Part shown: piece after piece, positions 19,132 to 27,073 of the stretch
Layout of the letters: each line of letters begins with the position of its first letter
Numbering within the stretch: position 1 is the first letter of the stretch
Assembly: GCF_022531965.1 (NCBI RefSeq)
Contig: NZ_CP092831.1
Location: 3,605,001 to 3,669,000 of the forward strand
Length of the DNA stretch: 64,000 nucleotides
From: Paenibacillus peoriae
Lineage (GTDB): Bacteria; Bacillota; Bacilli; Paenibacillales; Paenibacillaceae
Direction of reading: 5' to 3'
Translations under genes and position numbers: made by a program
The notes under the pieces: generated by a model
Database searches by the model: none
Seen by the model: only the letters and a program-made list of their open reading frames with translations
Told to the model about the DNA's origin: nothing

Positions 19132-19452
19132 TTAACCTGAATTGATTTCTTTCTTCGCTAGCGGTCCATTTTTTTGCACAACAAATGGACCGTTAGCGAA
19201 GAAAAAGTTACCTTTGCCCAGCCCGATGTTGTTGTAGCTCATCAGGCTTTTTCTGTAAAAGTGAGCTTCTCCGTAGTAGTTTTGTACCACTCTGTAAGCC
19301 TCTTTCTTTAACTTGATGCGGGTGTAACGCATCATCATCAGGAAGTCTTCGATTGCGATATGAGGATTGATCTGCTCAGCTAAAACACTAGCATCAAATG
19401 CTCCTAGAAAGACTTCGGCTGAATTGTCGTAGATAAGGCAGCTGAGACATTT
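19132..19452 (-). pseudogene. Decayed reading frame downstream of yolD
   Basis: A minus-strand frame without a usable start reads ...AEVFLGAFDASVLAEQINPH, then IAIEDFLMMMRYTRIKLKKE, and so on to 19132. Further upstream another frame (DVIQQTRNVSAALSTTIQP) looks like the natural continuation, suggesting a frameshift near 19430. The last 20 codons run through a perfect-looking inverted repeat, so the true C-terminus may be lost. No family recognised. Confidence 0.35.
19150..19204. repeat. 22-bp inverted repeat with 11-bp loop
   Basis: The arms at 19150-19171 and 19183-19204 are complementary except at one position (core CGCTAGCGGTCCATTT against AAATGGACCGTTAGCG). The stem is long for a terminator and lacks a clear T-run. 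It could be a terminator, the end of a small palindromic element, or a scar of one. Confidence 0.6.
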
Positions 19453-19491
19453 CTTGTTTGTTGAATAACATCAGTAGAATATTTACTACCC

Positions 19492-19839
19492 TTAGATTTT
19501 TGCTAGATACTTGCTGAAAATGATATCCTCCAACTTGATCCAACTAAAATCATCCTCGCCACGAAACAGTTTCACTTCCCTGCGAGTAGTATTTATAGAC
19601 GTGATTACACCTGTGAGTTCTTCGTCATCGAATGGGCTAAAAACCACTAGTGTTATAGGTTGACGTGTGTTGTAGGACTCTATAAGCGCTTGCTCGATCA
19701 ACTGGACTTCCTGATCGTCAAGTTCCGGCTTGCCTCTCCGCTGACGGTCTTTCATGAGTTTTAAGTATGCTTCCTTGTGTTCTGGTATGATAATCCTGCT
19801 GCTTTCCCATAAGCCGTTACCTTCTAATTTTTTCGACAT
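19492..19839 (-). CDS. yolD: YolD-like protein
   Basis: 115 residues with GGAGGCTACATAC before ATG 19839. It shows the YolD family pattern: LWESSRIIIPEHKEAYL, a central PITLVVFSPFDDEELTGVITSIN, and VKLFRGEDDFSWIKLEDII. YolD proteins are often encoded next to Y-family (UvrX-type) polymerases and predicted to act in DNA damage tolerance. No polymerase gene is present here, only a decayed frame downstream. The locus may be a remnant of a mobile element. Confidence 0.88.
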   Translation of the reverse strand: MSKKLEGNGLWESSRIIIPEHKEAYLKLMKDRQRRGKPELDDQEVQLIEQALIESYNTRQPITLVVFSPFDDEELTGVITSINTTRREVKLFRGEDDFSWIKLEDIIFSKYLAKI

Positions 19840-19861
19840 GTATGTAGCCTCCTGATGTATT

Positions 19862-20650
19862 ATGTAGAAATTATATTCCGAACATACGTTCTAGACAAGG
19901 CTTTTTGCATACCGAATCCAAAACTTTTGTCCTAGAAAAATATTCCTAGGTCTGATAGACTAGACGAAAATACAAAATCAGGGGGATAAAATGAAAATTT
20001 TGGAGCATTAAAATTGGCTAACCACCGCATATTCACCTGGTTAGATCAAGTTTTGAATAATGATTAAGTTTCTTTCCCTCAAATTCATCTCCTATATTGT
20101 TCCATACGATTGTATCGACATTATTCCATGCATCTTTCGAATTGTCATACCGCTAGTCTCCATAAAATAAGTTTTAGACGGACTTTGAAATTGGAACAGT
20201 GACAACCAGTACGAGAAAATAATGTCCTAGACTGTCGCTGTTCCATTGAACTAACGTATCCCGTTAGCGGAATAACATATACGAAATTCTGATATTTTTG
20301 TACATTAGTCTTAATGTTTGATTTTCCTTGAAGTCTTTAAATAGAAATTGTAGTCTGGTGCAATGTGTAGGTTAGTAATATTACGTTGTCTATACCTACT
20401 ATGTATTTCTAAAAATCTCATATATCTTCTTATTCTCTATATCGAATTTGCGTCTAACCTATTTTACCGATTTCGGCGGTAAACCATCTGTTGGCGGGAG
20501 TGATAAAGAAGTCGATAGTAGAGCTTGACCGACCGAATATAAAATACGCCGTCGTTATGCCCCTCGTGCATCTTGTCTATTTTGATGTCGTTTTATTCTG
20601 AATGCGGACATATGTGTCTCGATTGCATGAAACGACGGTTAATCACAGCA
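19862..20650. other. Gene-poor AT-rich region with inverted repeats
   Basis: No gene of normal size can be supported. Visible structures are a long-loop inverted repeat near 20196-20245 (GGAACAGTGAC and GTCGCTGTTCC) and a small hairpin CTAACG/CCGTTAG near 20251. A similar string (TTGAACTATCGTGTCCCGTTA) recurs at about 34670, on the far side of the accessory zone. A short peptide frame after GGGGGAT at about 19980 stops after six codons but continues in another frame, hinting at decay. Confidence 0.4.
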
Positions 20651-20651
20651 G

Positions 20652-20693
20652 AAACCGACATCCGCCCTCAAATAAAGGACGCGATGTCGGCTT
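20652..20693 (-). terminator. Rho-independent terminator
   Basis: On the minus strand CCGACATC.GCGTCC and GGGCG.GATGTCGG pair around TTTATTTGA and end in TTT. It starts 6 bp after the serine hydrolase stop. Confidence 0.8.
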
Positions 20694-20698
20694 TAAAC

Positions 20699-21859
20699 TT
20701 AACGACCAAACTCCTTATTGATTATTTTATTGTGAGCCGGCTCCACTTCCGGAGCTACCGAGTTGATGCACGTTACCAAAATATGCTGCCCGCCTAGAGA
20801 TCCGAAGGCTCTCGATTCAAATCCGAAAGTACCGCCGGCATGCCCCCAGTATGATTGCCCGTCAGCTGTTTTTATTTCATAAATCCCTAGTCCGACTTTA
20901 CCTATAGGTGAATCTACTGTCGTGAGCATCTGGTTCATTATCTCTTGATTTAGAAGCTTTCCGCCCAACAGCGAACTGAAGAAGGTGGTCAAATCTTTAG
21001 TTGTTGAGACTATATCTCCAGCTGCATTTGCCCATGATTGATTCATTTCTGTTAAATCATACAAATGACCCGATCTATCCATATTATATCCTGTGGCATG
21101 CTTACCTGGAATATCGTGACTATTTTCCATTACAAATGTCCCTGTCATACCGAGCGGTTCGATCAACCGTTTCCTGATCTGCTCCGCATACGTCTCTCCT
21201 GTTACCTTCTGAATAATTTGAGCGGCTAGTATAGTATTCATGTTCGAATAATTCCAGCCCTTCCCTGGCGCATATACAGGCGGCTTTGCTAGTCCCATGC
21301 TGATAAGCTCGTCGGACGAATAGTAACGGAATGGATTTTGAGGCAAGGTAATATCTCGAAAATCAAGATCAGTATAGCTCGCAAGCCCGCTTGTATGGTT
21401 CAATAACTGACGAATCGTAATTTTGTTGCCGTCATACCCATTACCCTTTATGACCCCTGGCAGCCATTTTTCGACCGAATCATCCAGGTTCAATTTTTTC
21501 TCCTGAGCCAACTGCAATACAACGGTAGCAGTGAATGTCTTCGTGATGCTTCCAATACGGAATGAAAAATCCGGCTCCACCGGGCGTGGTACTTCGAAAC
21601 TGGCTGTACCCGTAGCGTAGGACCAGCGTTCCCCATCCTGTAGCCCGCCTGCTACGACACTTGGGACTCTTTTGTTGGTAACTACCTGATCCATGACGCG
21701 TTTGACTTCTTCCCGATGCTTACTTTTCTTTTCTTTCTCTTGATAGGTTGCCGTCTGACCCGCTGCGTGGACAGTTCCATAAGCAGGGAATATCAGTGTA
21801 CCCGCCAATATAGCTGTTAAAGTAAGTGCAACTCCTTTTTGAATGGTGAATGATTTCAT
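20699..21859 (-). CDS. Secreted serine hydrolase (beta-lactamase/DD-peptidase family), chimeric N-terminus
   Basis: 386 residues. The signal peptide is nearly identical to that of the next gene. After TATYQ the sequence switches to EKEKKSKHREEVKRVMDQVV, a linker also found at the C-terminus of the 22036 gene, and then to a complete hydrolase domain. Its motifs are SxxK in GSITKTFTA, YSN in NYSNMNT, and HAGG in WGHAGGTFG. Relatives are D-alanyl-D-alanine carboxypeptidases and esterases acting outside the cell. The 5' 120 bp plus the upstream region duplicate those of the 22036 gene. I infer that this was the second domain of a two-domain protein. Confidence 0.9.
   Translation of the reverse strand: MKSFTIQKGVALTLTAILAGTLIFPAYGTVHAAGQTATYQEKEKKSKHREEVKRVMDQVVTNKRVPSVVAGGLQDGERWSYATGTASFEVPRPVEPDFSFRIGSITKTFTATVVLQLAQEKKLNLDDSVEKWLPGVIKGNGYDGNKITIRQLLNHTSGLASYTDLDFRDITLPQNPFRYYSSDELISMGLAKPPVYAPGKGWNYSNMNTILAAQIIQKVTGETYAEQIRKRLIEPLGMTGTFVMENSHDIPGKHATGYNMDRSGHLYDLTEMNQSWANAAGDIVSTTKDLTTFFSSLLGGKLLNQEIMNQMLTTVDSPIGKVGLGIYEIKTADGQSYWGHAGGTFGFESRAFGSLGGQHILVTCINSVAPEVEPAHNKIINKEFGR
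21695..21739. repeat. 45-bp direct repeat, left copy
   Basis: It begins GACGCGTTTGACTTCTTCCC and matches 22078-22122 at 44 of 45 positions. Both copies encode EKKSKHREEVKRV on the minus strand. They flank the 338-bp promoter/signal-peptide segment like a long target duplication. Confidence 0.85.
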
Positions 21860-22079
21860 AACGCATCGCTCCTATTATTTTAGAATGTTGTGCTGCTTTA
21901 CCCCCTCACCTTACCCCCGATATTGTTAAATCGAACAGTGATAAAACCGCCAAGCTTTTGATGACATCGTACTTGGACCTGTCACATATACCGCATGACA
22001 AACTGTCAACTGTCTTATATGACGTGCTTGCTAAGCTACGTTCTAACCGCTGTTACCCCACCCTCTTTCGCTTGACGGA
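21739..22079. repeat. 341-bp direct repeat copy 1 (signal peptide, RBS, upstream region)
   Basis: Matches 23121-23461 with no length difference and only about three substitutions seen. It contains the first 40 codons of the 20699 gene, its ribosome site, the non-coding region and a short plus-strand frame. It sits exactly between the 45-bp direct repeats. Confidence 0.88.
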
Positions 22080-23241
22080 CGCGTTTGACTTCTTCCCGAT
22101 GCTTGCTTTTCTTTTCTTTCTCGTTGAGTTCTTTTTTGGTTTCTTTTGCGAATTCCGACGCTAAAATATTGTCGATATGTTTAACCGCATCTCCCAGTAC
22201 ATTGATATTTATCGAGATGACATGTTGACCGTCCTCCGTTCCGCCTGCGAAGTTGGTGAATCCAGGAATACCTCCTGCATGTCCCCATACGATGGTGCCG
22301 TCCGGTAGCTTTGTTTGGTGTATGCCAAGTCCATACTTTCCAAATGGGGAGTCGGCTGTGCTGGTCACCATCTCTTTCTGCATCTCCGGTATCAACAGCT
22401 TTCCACCCAATAAGGCGCGAAAAAACGTCGTCATGTCTTCCCCTGTCGAGATCATGTCTCCGGCGGCGTTAGCAAACGATGGGTTAAGCACAGTAATATC
22501 TACTAATTTACTTCCAATGTCCAAGTAGCCGCGGGCATTTTTTTTCGGAATATCCGTCGAGCTGCCGGGGAGGAACGTTTCTTTAAGTTGAAGCGGTTCA
22601 ATAATTCGTTTCTTAATCTGCTCCGCATATGTTTCCCCGGTGACTTTCTTGATAATGAGGCCAATAATCGCGTAATTCGTGTTCGAGTATACCCACCCTG
22701 TTACCGGCTTTAACTCCAAGCCACGGGCGATTAACTGCTCAGCTGTATAATTTTCGCCAGGATTTGTGAGTAATTTAGTCCTGAATTCTGGAGTCAAGTA
22801 GTCTGGAAGTCCGCTTGTATGATTTAGCAATTGACGAATCTTAATTTTATTGCCGTCGTGCCCATTGCCCTGTATGAGCCCCGGCAGCCATTTCTCCACC
22901 GTATCATCAAGGGACAGCTTCTTCTCGCCAGCAAGCTGCAAGGCAACCGTAGCGACAAACGTCTTCGTTGTACTTCCGATCCGGAAAGAGAAGTCGGCGT
23001 GCATCTTATGGTTTCTTTCGATATTCCCTTCACCGGAAGCATATGACCAACTCGCATCTCCTTTCTTCACGGTAACGACAACGCCTGGAATATTGTCGGT
23101 ATTGGCAGCTTTATCGATTGCTTGATAGGTTGCCGTCTGACCCGCTGCGTGGACAGTTCCATAAGCAGGGAATATCAGTGTACCCGCCAATATAGCTGTT
23201 AAAGTAAGTGCAACTCCTTTTCGAATGGTGAATGATTTCAT
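22036..23241 (-). CDS. Secreted serine hydrolase (beta-lactamase/DD-peptidase family), altered C-terminus
   Basis: About 400 residues. Signal peptide residues are 1-32. SxxK is at about 90-93 (GSTTKTF), YSN at about 184 (VYSNTNY), and HAGG at about 320 (WGHAGGIPG). After the domain comes a charged linker ending EKEKKSKHREEVKRV, and then RQAKEGGVTAVRT, which is translated out of repeat copy 1. So the last 13 residues are accidental. Probably extracellular; substrate unknown. It is divergent from the kinase-regulator fusion 300 bp away, which may control it. Confidence 0.9.
   Translation of the reverse strand: MKSFTIRKGVALTLTAILAGTLIFPAYGTVHAAGQTATYQAIDKAANTDNIPGVVVTVKKGDASWSYASGEGNIERNHKMHADFSFRIGSTTKTFVATVALQLAGEKKLSLDDTVEKWLPGLIQGNGHDGNKIKIRQLLNHTSGLPDYLTPEFRTKLLTNPGENYTAEQLIARGLELKPVTGWVYSNTNYAIIGLIIKKVTGETYAEQIKKRIIEPLQLKETFLPGSSTDIPKKNARGYLDIGSKLVDITVLNPSFANAAGDMISTGEDMTTFFRALLGGKLLIPEMQKEMVTSTADSPFGKYGLGIHQTKLPDGTIVWGHAGGIPGFTNFAGGTEDGQHVISININVLGDAVKHIDNILASEFAKETKKELNEKEKKSKHREEVKRVRQAKEGGVTAVRT
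22078..22122. repeat. 45-bp direct repeat, right copy
   Basis: Second copy of the repeat at 21695-21739, differing at one base. It marks the point where the 22036 coding sequence runs into repeat copy 1. Confidence 0.85.
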
Positions 23242-23461
23242 AACGCATCGCTCCTATTATTTTAGAATGTTGTTCTGCTTTACCCCCTCACCTTACCTCC
23301 GATATTGTTAAATCGAACAGTGATAAAACCGCCAAGCTTTTGATGACATCGTACTTGGACCTGTCACATATACCGCATGACAAACTGTCAACTGTCTTAT
23401 ATGACGTGCTTGCTAAGCTACGTTCTAACCGCTGTTACCCCACCCTCTTTCGCTTGACGGA
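23121..23461. repeat. 341-bp direct repeat copy 2
   Basis: Partner of 21739-22079. Here the segment is in its likely native place, between the serine hydrolase and the divergent kinase-regulator gene. Its last part continues unbroken into the region upstream of that gene. A third, partly deleted copy is at 33885-34199. Confidence 0.88.
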
Positions 23462-23507
23462 TCGGGAAGTTATATTGCATGATAGGTCTGAATCATTCGG
23501 AATTTGA
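23343..23507 (+). CDS. Possible short leader ORF before the kinase-regulator gene
   Basis: ATG 23343 opens 54 codons (MTSYLDLSHIPHDKLSTVLY...LFRLTDREVILHDRSE...). Copies 1 and 3 of the repeat keep most of the frame. In copy 3 one fewer G near the end would extend it in the style HDSLNHSE. There is no good ribosome site, so it may not be translated. If real, it would be the first gene of the kinase operon. Confidence 0.25.
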   Translation: MTSYLDLSHIPHDKLSTVLYDVLAKLRSNRCYPTLFRLTDREVILHDRSESFGI

Positions 23508-23541
23508 TTTGCAAAAAAATATAAGAAGGTGTGCGTAATTC

Positions 23542-25335
23542 GTGTTCTCGATAATGAAAAAAAGGGTCTGGTATGATTGGATACTTGTGGCCATACGAAC
23601 GCTTTGGCTGGTCATTATCGCAAGCGCTGGTTTTGTTGATCCGTCATTGACCGTTGTATCGCTTTGGGTTGTACTTTCTCTCGCTTTCGTCGTTTATCTC
23701 GTTCCATTAATCATCCTCTATAGGAAAGAAGACTGGTATCTCACAATCGAAGTCACGGTAACGGGCTTTTTTTATCTATATTTAGCCTACGCAGCCCCGG
23801 GATTGCTTTGGTCTTTTGTTTTACTCGTGATAACTATCGGCTTGACGAGCAGTCGAAGAACCTATGTGTGGACAGGTATCCTTAGCGGAATCGTATTCCC
23901 GGTATTGAACGGTTGGATTGCTGATCGTCTCCCGTATGAGTTTATCGTTAGCTGCAGCCTTGGTTTTGCCATCGGCTTCGCGTTTAATATTTTAATTCAG
24001 TCCCACAAGCAAGCCCGAATTATTCAAGAGCAAAAGCTGTTGCTGGAGCAGCATATTAAGCGGATTGAGGAACTTACGCTGATGGAGGAGCGCAGCCGGC
24101 TGTCACATGAGCTGAATGACACGATTGGCCATACGCTTACCTCGCTCATCGTCGGCATCCAATCACTGCGATCGTCCGTACCAGATGCGCAAATAGAGAG
24201 GATCGATTCGCTTGTCGGAATCGCCCAACACAGTCTGGTTGATATCCGAAAGCATCTGCATCAGCTCTCTCATACTCCGTTGAACCATTCGTTAAGTGAA
24301 TCGCTGCGGCAATTAACTGAAGATTTTATGAAGTCAACAGGTATAACGGTCAAATTCCGTGTGATCGGCAGTGAGACTCTCGTTATGCAAAAAATAAACA
24401 TTTGTTTATATCGTTGCCTTCAAGAGTCTCTAACCAACATGGTTCGGTACGGTAAGGCGAGCGTGATATCCGTTCAGTTACATTTCAATAGTCAGCAGCT
24501 TCGATTACAGATCGAAGATAACGGCATCGGAATGGAAGAAATCCAATTTGGATTTGGGCTCAATGGAATGAAGGAACGACTTGAACTATTTCACGGCACG
24601 GTGTCCGTGCATTCCGAGTCAGGACAAGGAACTTTCGTCATATGTAATATTCCGTTGCAGACAGAGCCTGTACATGATGCGATCCGCCTGCTGATCGTTG
24701 ATGACCAGGTGATCATTACCGACAGCTTGAAGCAAATTTTGGATCAGCATGCTGATTTTAACGTCGTTGGTACAGCCAGGGACGGGCGCGAAGCATTAGA
24801 ACATTGTGATCGCTCCCAACCAGATATCGTGCTAATGGATATTCGTATGCAGGGAATGGGCGGGATTGAAGCTTTAGTTGAGATGAAGCAACGATGGCCT
24901 GATATGAAGGTTGTATTCATGACAACGTTTAAGGATTCCTTGCAGGCAGCAACTGCATTGGAGCGCGGGGCAGAAGGCTACATGCTGAAGTCGATTCATC
25001 CGCGGGAGATGAAGGAAGCCTTGAAACTTATTTATAATGGAGGAACCTGGATCGACCAATCGGTCGCTACGCAAGTTTTCGAAGAGATGAAGCGTCAACG
25101 TGAGCAGTTGGAGAAAATCGGTTCAAGTCAGGGAAACTACCCGTACGGGCTTACGAAACGCGAGATGGAGATTCTGGAGCATCTGTCGAGCGGTCTGCGC
25201 TACAAATCGATTGCCGCCAAGCTATTTTTATCGGAGGGAACGATCCGCAATTACTGCTCGATTCTCTACTCGAAACTCGGCGTCAACAACCGTGAAGAAG
25301 CATTAGAAATGGCGCGAATGAAGAATATCGTGTAG
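23542..25335 (+). CDS. Histidine kinase fused to LuxR/NarL-type response regulator
   Basis: 597 residues in one frame from GTG 23542. Residues 10-155 hold about five or six membrane helices. HisKA_3 is at about 180-250 with His about 189 (SRLSHELNDTIGH). The HATPase domain spans about 265-370 (QESLTN, EDNGIGM, GFGLNGMKERL). The receiver spans about 381-500 (LLIVDDQ; Asp about 433 in VLMDIRM; Lys about 483). The LuxR helix-turn-helix spans about 535-597 (LTKREMEILEHLSSG...SEGTIRNYCSILYSKLG). Normally these are two proteins (DesK/DesR, LiaS/LiaR type). Fusion would tether the DNA-binding domain to the membrane. It is divergent from the serine hydrolase genes, a likely target. Confidence 0.9.
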   Translation: MFSIMKKRVWYDWILVAIRTLWLVIIASAGFVDPSLTVVSLWVVLSLAFVVYLVPLIILYRKEDWYLTIEVTVTGFFYLYLAYAAPGLLWSFVLLVITIGLTSSRRTYVWTGILSGIVFPVLNGWIADRLPYEFIVSCSLGFAIGFAFNILIQSHKQARIIQEQKLLLEQHIKRIEELTLMEERSRLSHELNDTIGHTLTSLIVGIQSLRSSVPDAQIERIDSLVGIAQHSLVDIRKHLHQLSHTPLNHSLSESLRQLTEDFMKSTGITVKFRVIGSETLVMQKINICLYRCLQESLTNMVRYGKASVISVQLHFNSQQLRLQIEDNGIGMEEIQFGFGLNGMKERLELFHGTVSVHSESGQGTFVICNIPLQTEPVHDAIRLLIVDDQVIITDSLKQILDQHADFNVVGTARDGREALEHCDRSQPDIVLMDIRMQGMGGIEALVEMKQRWPDMKVVFMTTFKDSLQAATALERGAEGYMLKSIHPREMKEALKLIYNGGTWIDQSVATQVFEEMKRQREQLEKIGSSQGNYPYGLTKREMEILEHLSSGLRYKSIAAKLFLSEGTIRNYCSILYSKLGVNNREEALEMARMKNIV

Positions 25336-25371
25336 CTGGAGAATTTCCCGATGGTACTCACGATATAGGGG
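25006..25371. repeat. 366-bp direct repeat, left copy (3' end of kinase-regulator gene)
   Basis: Matches 34203-34568 in the same orientation with only scattered substitutions. It covers the LuxR domain and about 35 bp after the stop. Homology stops abruptly at GATATAGGGG, where the IS110 remnant begins. Confidence 0.9.
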
Positions 25372-25770
25372 TCGCGTGCTGTTCTTTCAAAAAATGGGCC
25401 AGGTTCAACCAGTAGTGGTCGGTTGGTTCCATGCCAACGATGACGTCCTGGAACCCTTGCTCCGTCGCAATCTTTCTGAACCAGCTAACGAACAATTCAA
25501 AGCCTTCACGGTCGTTCTCAAACGTAATAGCCTTCTCGAACTCGACTCCGCGGTAGTCTTGTGCCCGGGCGACATGTTTGAATTTAGCGATGTCTACACC
25601 GATAATTAAGGTAGAAGAAGTGATTTGATTAATACGTTCATTTTGAGTAGAATTCATCTTGTAGTCTCCTTGGTTTGTTTTTGGATCCCGTCGCTGGCCA
25701 GCATCTTGGACCCATTTACATCATACCAAGGAGTCTTTTTCATTCTGAAACCTCTTATTTCAACTTACGC
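25358..25770 (-). mobile_element. IS110-family remnant (transposase N-terminus)
   Basis: The minus-strand frame from ATG 25657 reads IIGVDIAKFKHVARAQDYRG and later VIVGMEPTDHYWLNLAHFLK. This is the DEDD (RuvC-like) N-terminal domain of IS110 transposases, with the first catalytic Asp in GVDIAK and Glu in GMEPT. It breaks off after about 96 residues, where the flanking 366-bp repeat starts, so the C-terminal half and one IS end are missing. The upstream IS non-coding part extends to about 25770. Non-functional. Confidence 0.85.
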
Positions 25771-26009
25771 TCATATAAAAACTAAACCCACTTCATTATC
25801 AATATAGGGGACAAACTTGATAAATAGTGATTACTTTCTCCGTTGCAACGGCATTTTAAATTGACTGATTATTTATGTATTTGAAAGTTTATCAAGGGTT
25901 GGGTAGCAGCAACTTCCTCGTGTAAATCTTCGTTTGTAAAATGAAAATGCTGGCTGTACTGAACCACGACTTGTTCTAAACCAATTTTCCTGATATCGAT
26001 TCATAATAC

Positions 26010-26520
26010 CCGGCCTGATTTGCAGCGTCCCAATACGATCCGTAGCCGGAAAACCTTCGGTCACTGGGAGCTGGATACGGTCGTTTCCAGCCGAGGAAAG
26101 AGTAAACTTGTGTCGACACATCGTAGAGGCAAAAACACGTTTTTACCAAGTGATTATATGACGATCGCACGGCATTATCGATGAAGATCGCGTTTGGCTT
26201 ACTGGCGGCTCAGTATCCGATGTCTGCGATTCGGAGCGCGACCGTGGGCGAGGGAAAGAATTCGCCTGTCACAGAGAATTGGAACGACTGTACGGCGTGG
26301 GTGTCTATTTCGCCGGCCCGTACTCATCCTGGCAACGAGACTCCAACGAAAATACCAAGTCTTGGGCGTGAATTAATCTCAAAGGGTCATAACTTCGCTC
26401 AGGTGACAGATGCTGATCTGGGACAAGCTCTCGCCCTGATTAACAACCGGCCCCGAAAAACTTAAGATGGAAGTCCTCTCACGAATCGTTACAGGAGGAA
26501 CTGTTGTACTTGTCTTGACA
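26010..26520 (+). pseudogene. IS30-family transposase remnant
   Basis: Plus-strand fragments in several frames read FGHWELDTVVSSRGKSKL (first catalytic Asp region). After a deletion comes REREFACHRELERLYGVGVY followed by FAGPYSSWQRDSNENT, and then KGHNFAQVTDADLGQALALI with NNRPRKTL. These are the DDE-domain landmarks of IS30 transposases, but with frameshifts and missing segments. Start and terminal inverted repeats are not identifiable. Confidence 0.8.
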
Positions 26521-26533
26521 ATCCGTCTATTAA

Positions 26534-26580
26534 AAAAGGTGAAAGAAAACCATCATTTCACTGGTATTCTTTCACCTTTT
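26534..26580. terminator. Bidirectional terminator hairpin
   Basis: AAAAGGTGAAAGAA and TTCTTTCACCTTTT form a 14-bp stem. It lies between the IS30 remnant and the truncated gene at 26632. Confidence 0.8.
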
Positions 26581-26631
26581 ACGGTTTAAGGCTTTTTCAG
26601 TAGCTTATATAATGACTCTACTTATTCAAAC

Positions 26632-27000
26632 TGTAAATTTCCATCAGTTATTATAAATCCAAATGTTTTATTTAAGGCTTGTAACTCACTCCCATGAACT
26701 TCCGTTATTTTGATTATCTTATTGTTATCATCTCTAATCACTTTGAAATCGGATTTCCTTTAGCATCATAGTAAAAGTTATTTGATCTACCTTCATTTTT
26801 TATATCCTTATCAACAAACAATCTGACTTGCTTGTCATTGAAGAGAAATCTGTCCTCTTTCTTATCATAAGTTAGACCATAGGCAATGTAATCCTTTAAA
26901 GAATCGTAATTAAAATCGGCACCTTCACCAGCTTCTTGTACTGAGGTAGATGAACTGAGGCTTGTATCGTGATGATTTTCGATGGCTTGGATTTCAGGTG
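26632..27000 (-). pseudogene. Truncated, frameshifted gene fragment (secreted/regulatory domain)
   Basis: The minus-strand frame reads FNYDSLKDYIAYGLTYDKKE, then RFLFNDKQVRLFVDKDIKNE, then FYYDAKGNPI. A frameshift near 26738 continues as FKVIRDDNNKIIKITEVHG and ends at 26632. The pattern resembles C-terminal regions of some M56/BlaR1-type Firmicute proteins (a family memory only). The N-terminus is replaced at about 27000 by unrelated GC-rich sequence, so it is a rearrangement scar. Confidence 0.6.
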
Positions 27001-27073
27001 TACTCGGCGGAATGGGGAGCGCGATGAAGTCCAGCGGCAAGCCGATGAGCAAGACCAGGTATCCATACTCGGT

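Noticed and set aside
20573..20797. 74-aa plus-strand frame overlapping the end of the 20699 gene
   Set aside because: It runs through a terminator hairpin and into the opposite-strand gene; no ribosome site and no family resemblance.
25873..26170. Minus-strand open frames over the IS30 remnant
   Set aside because: The plus strand carries recognisable IS30 transposase motifs; the minus-strand frames have no similarity or ribosome site.
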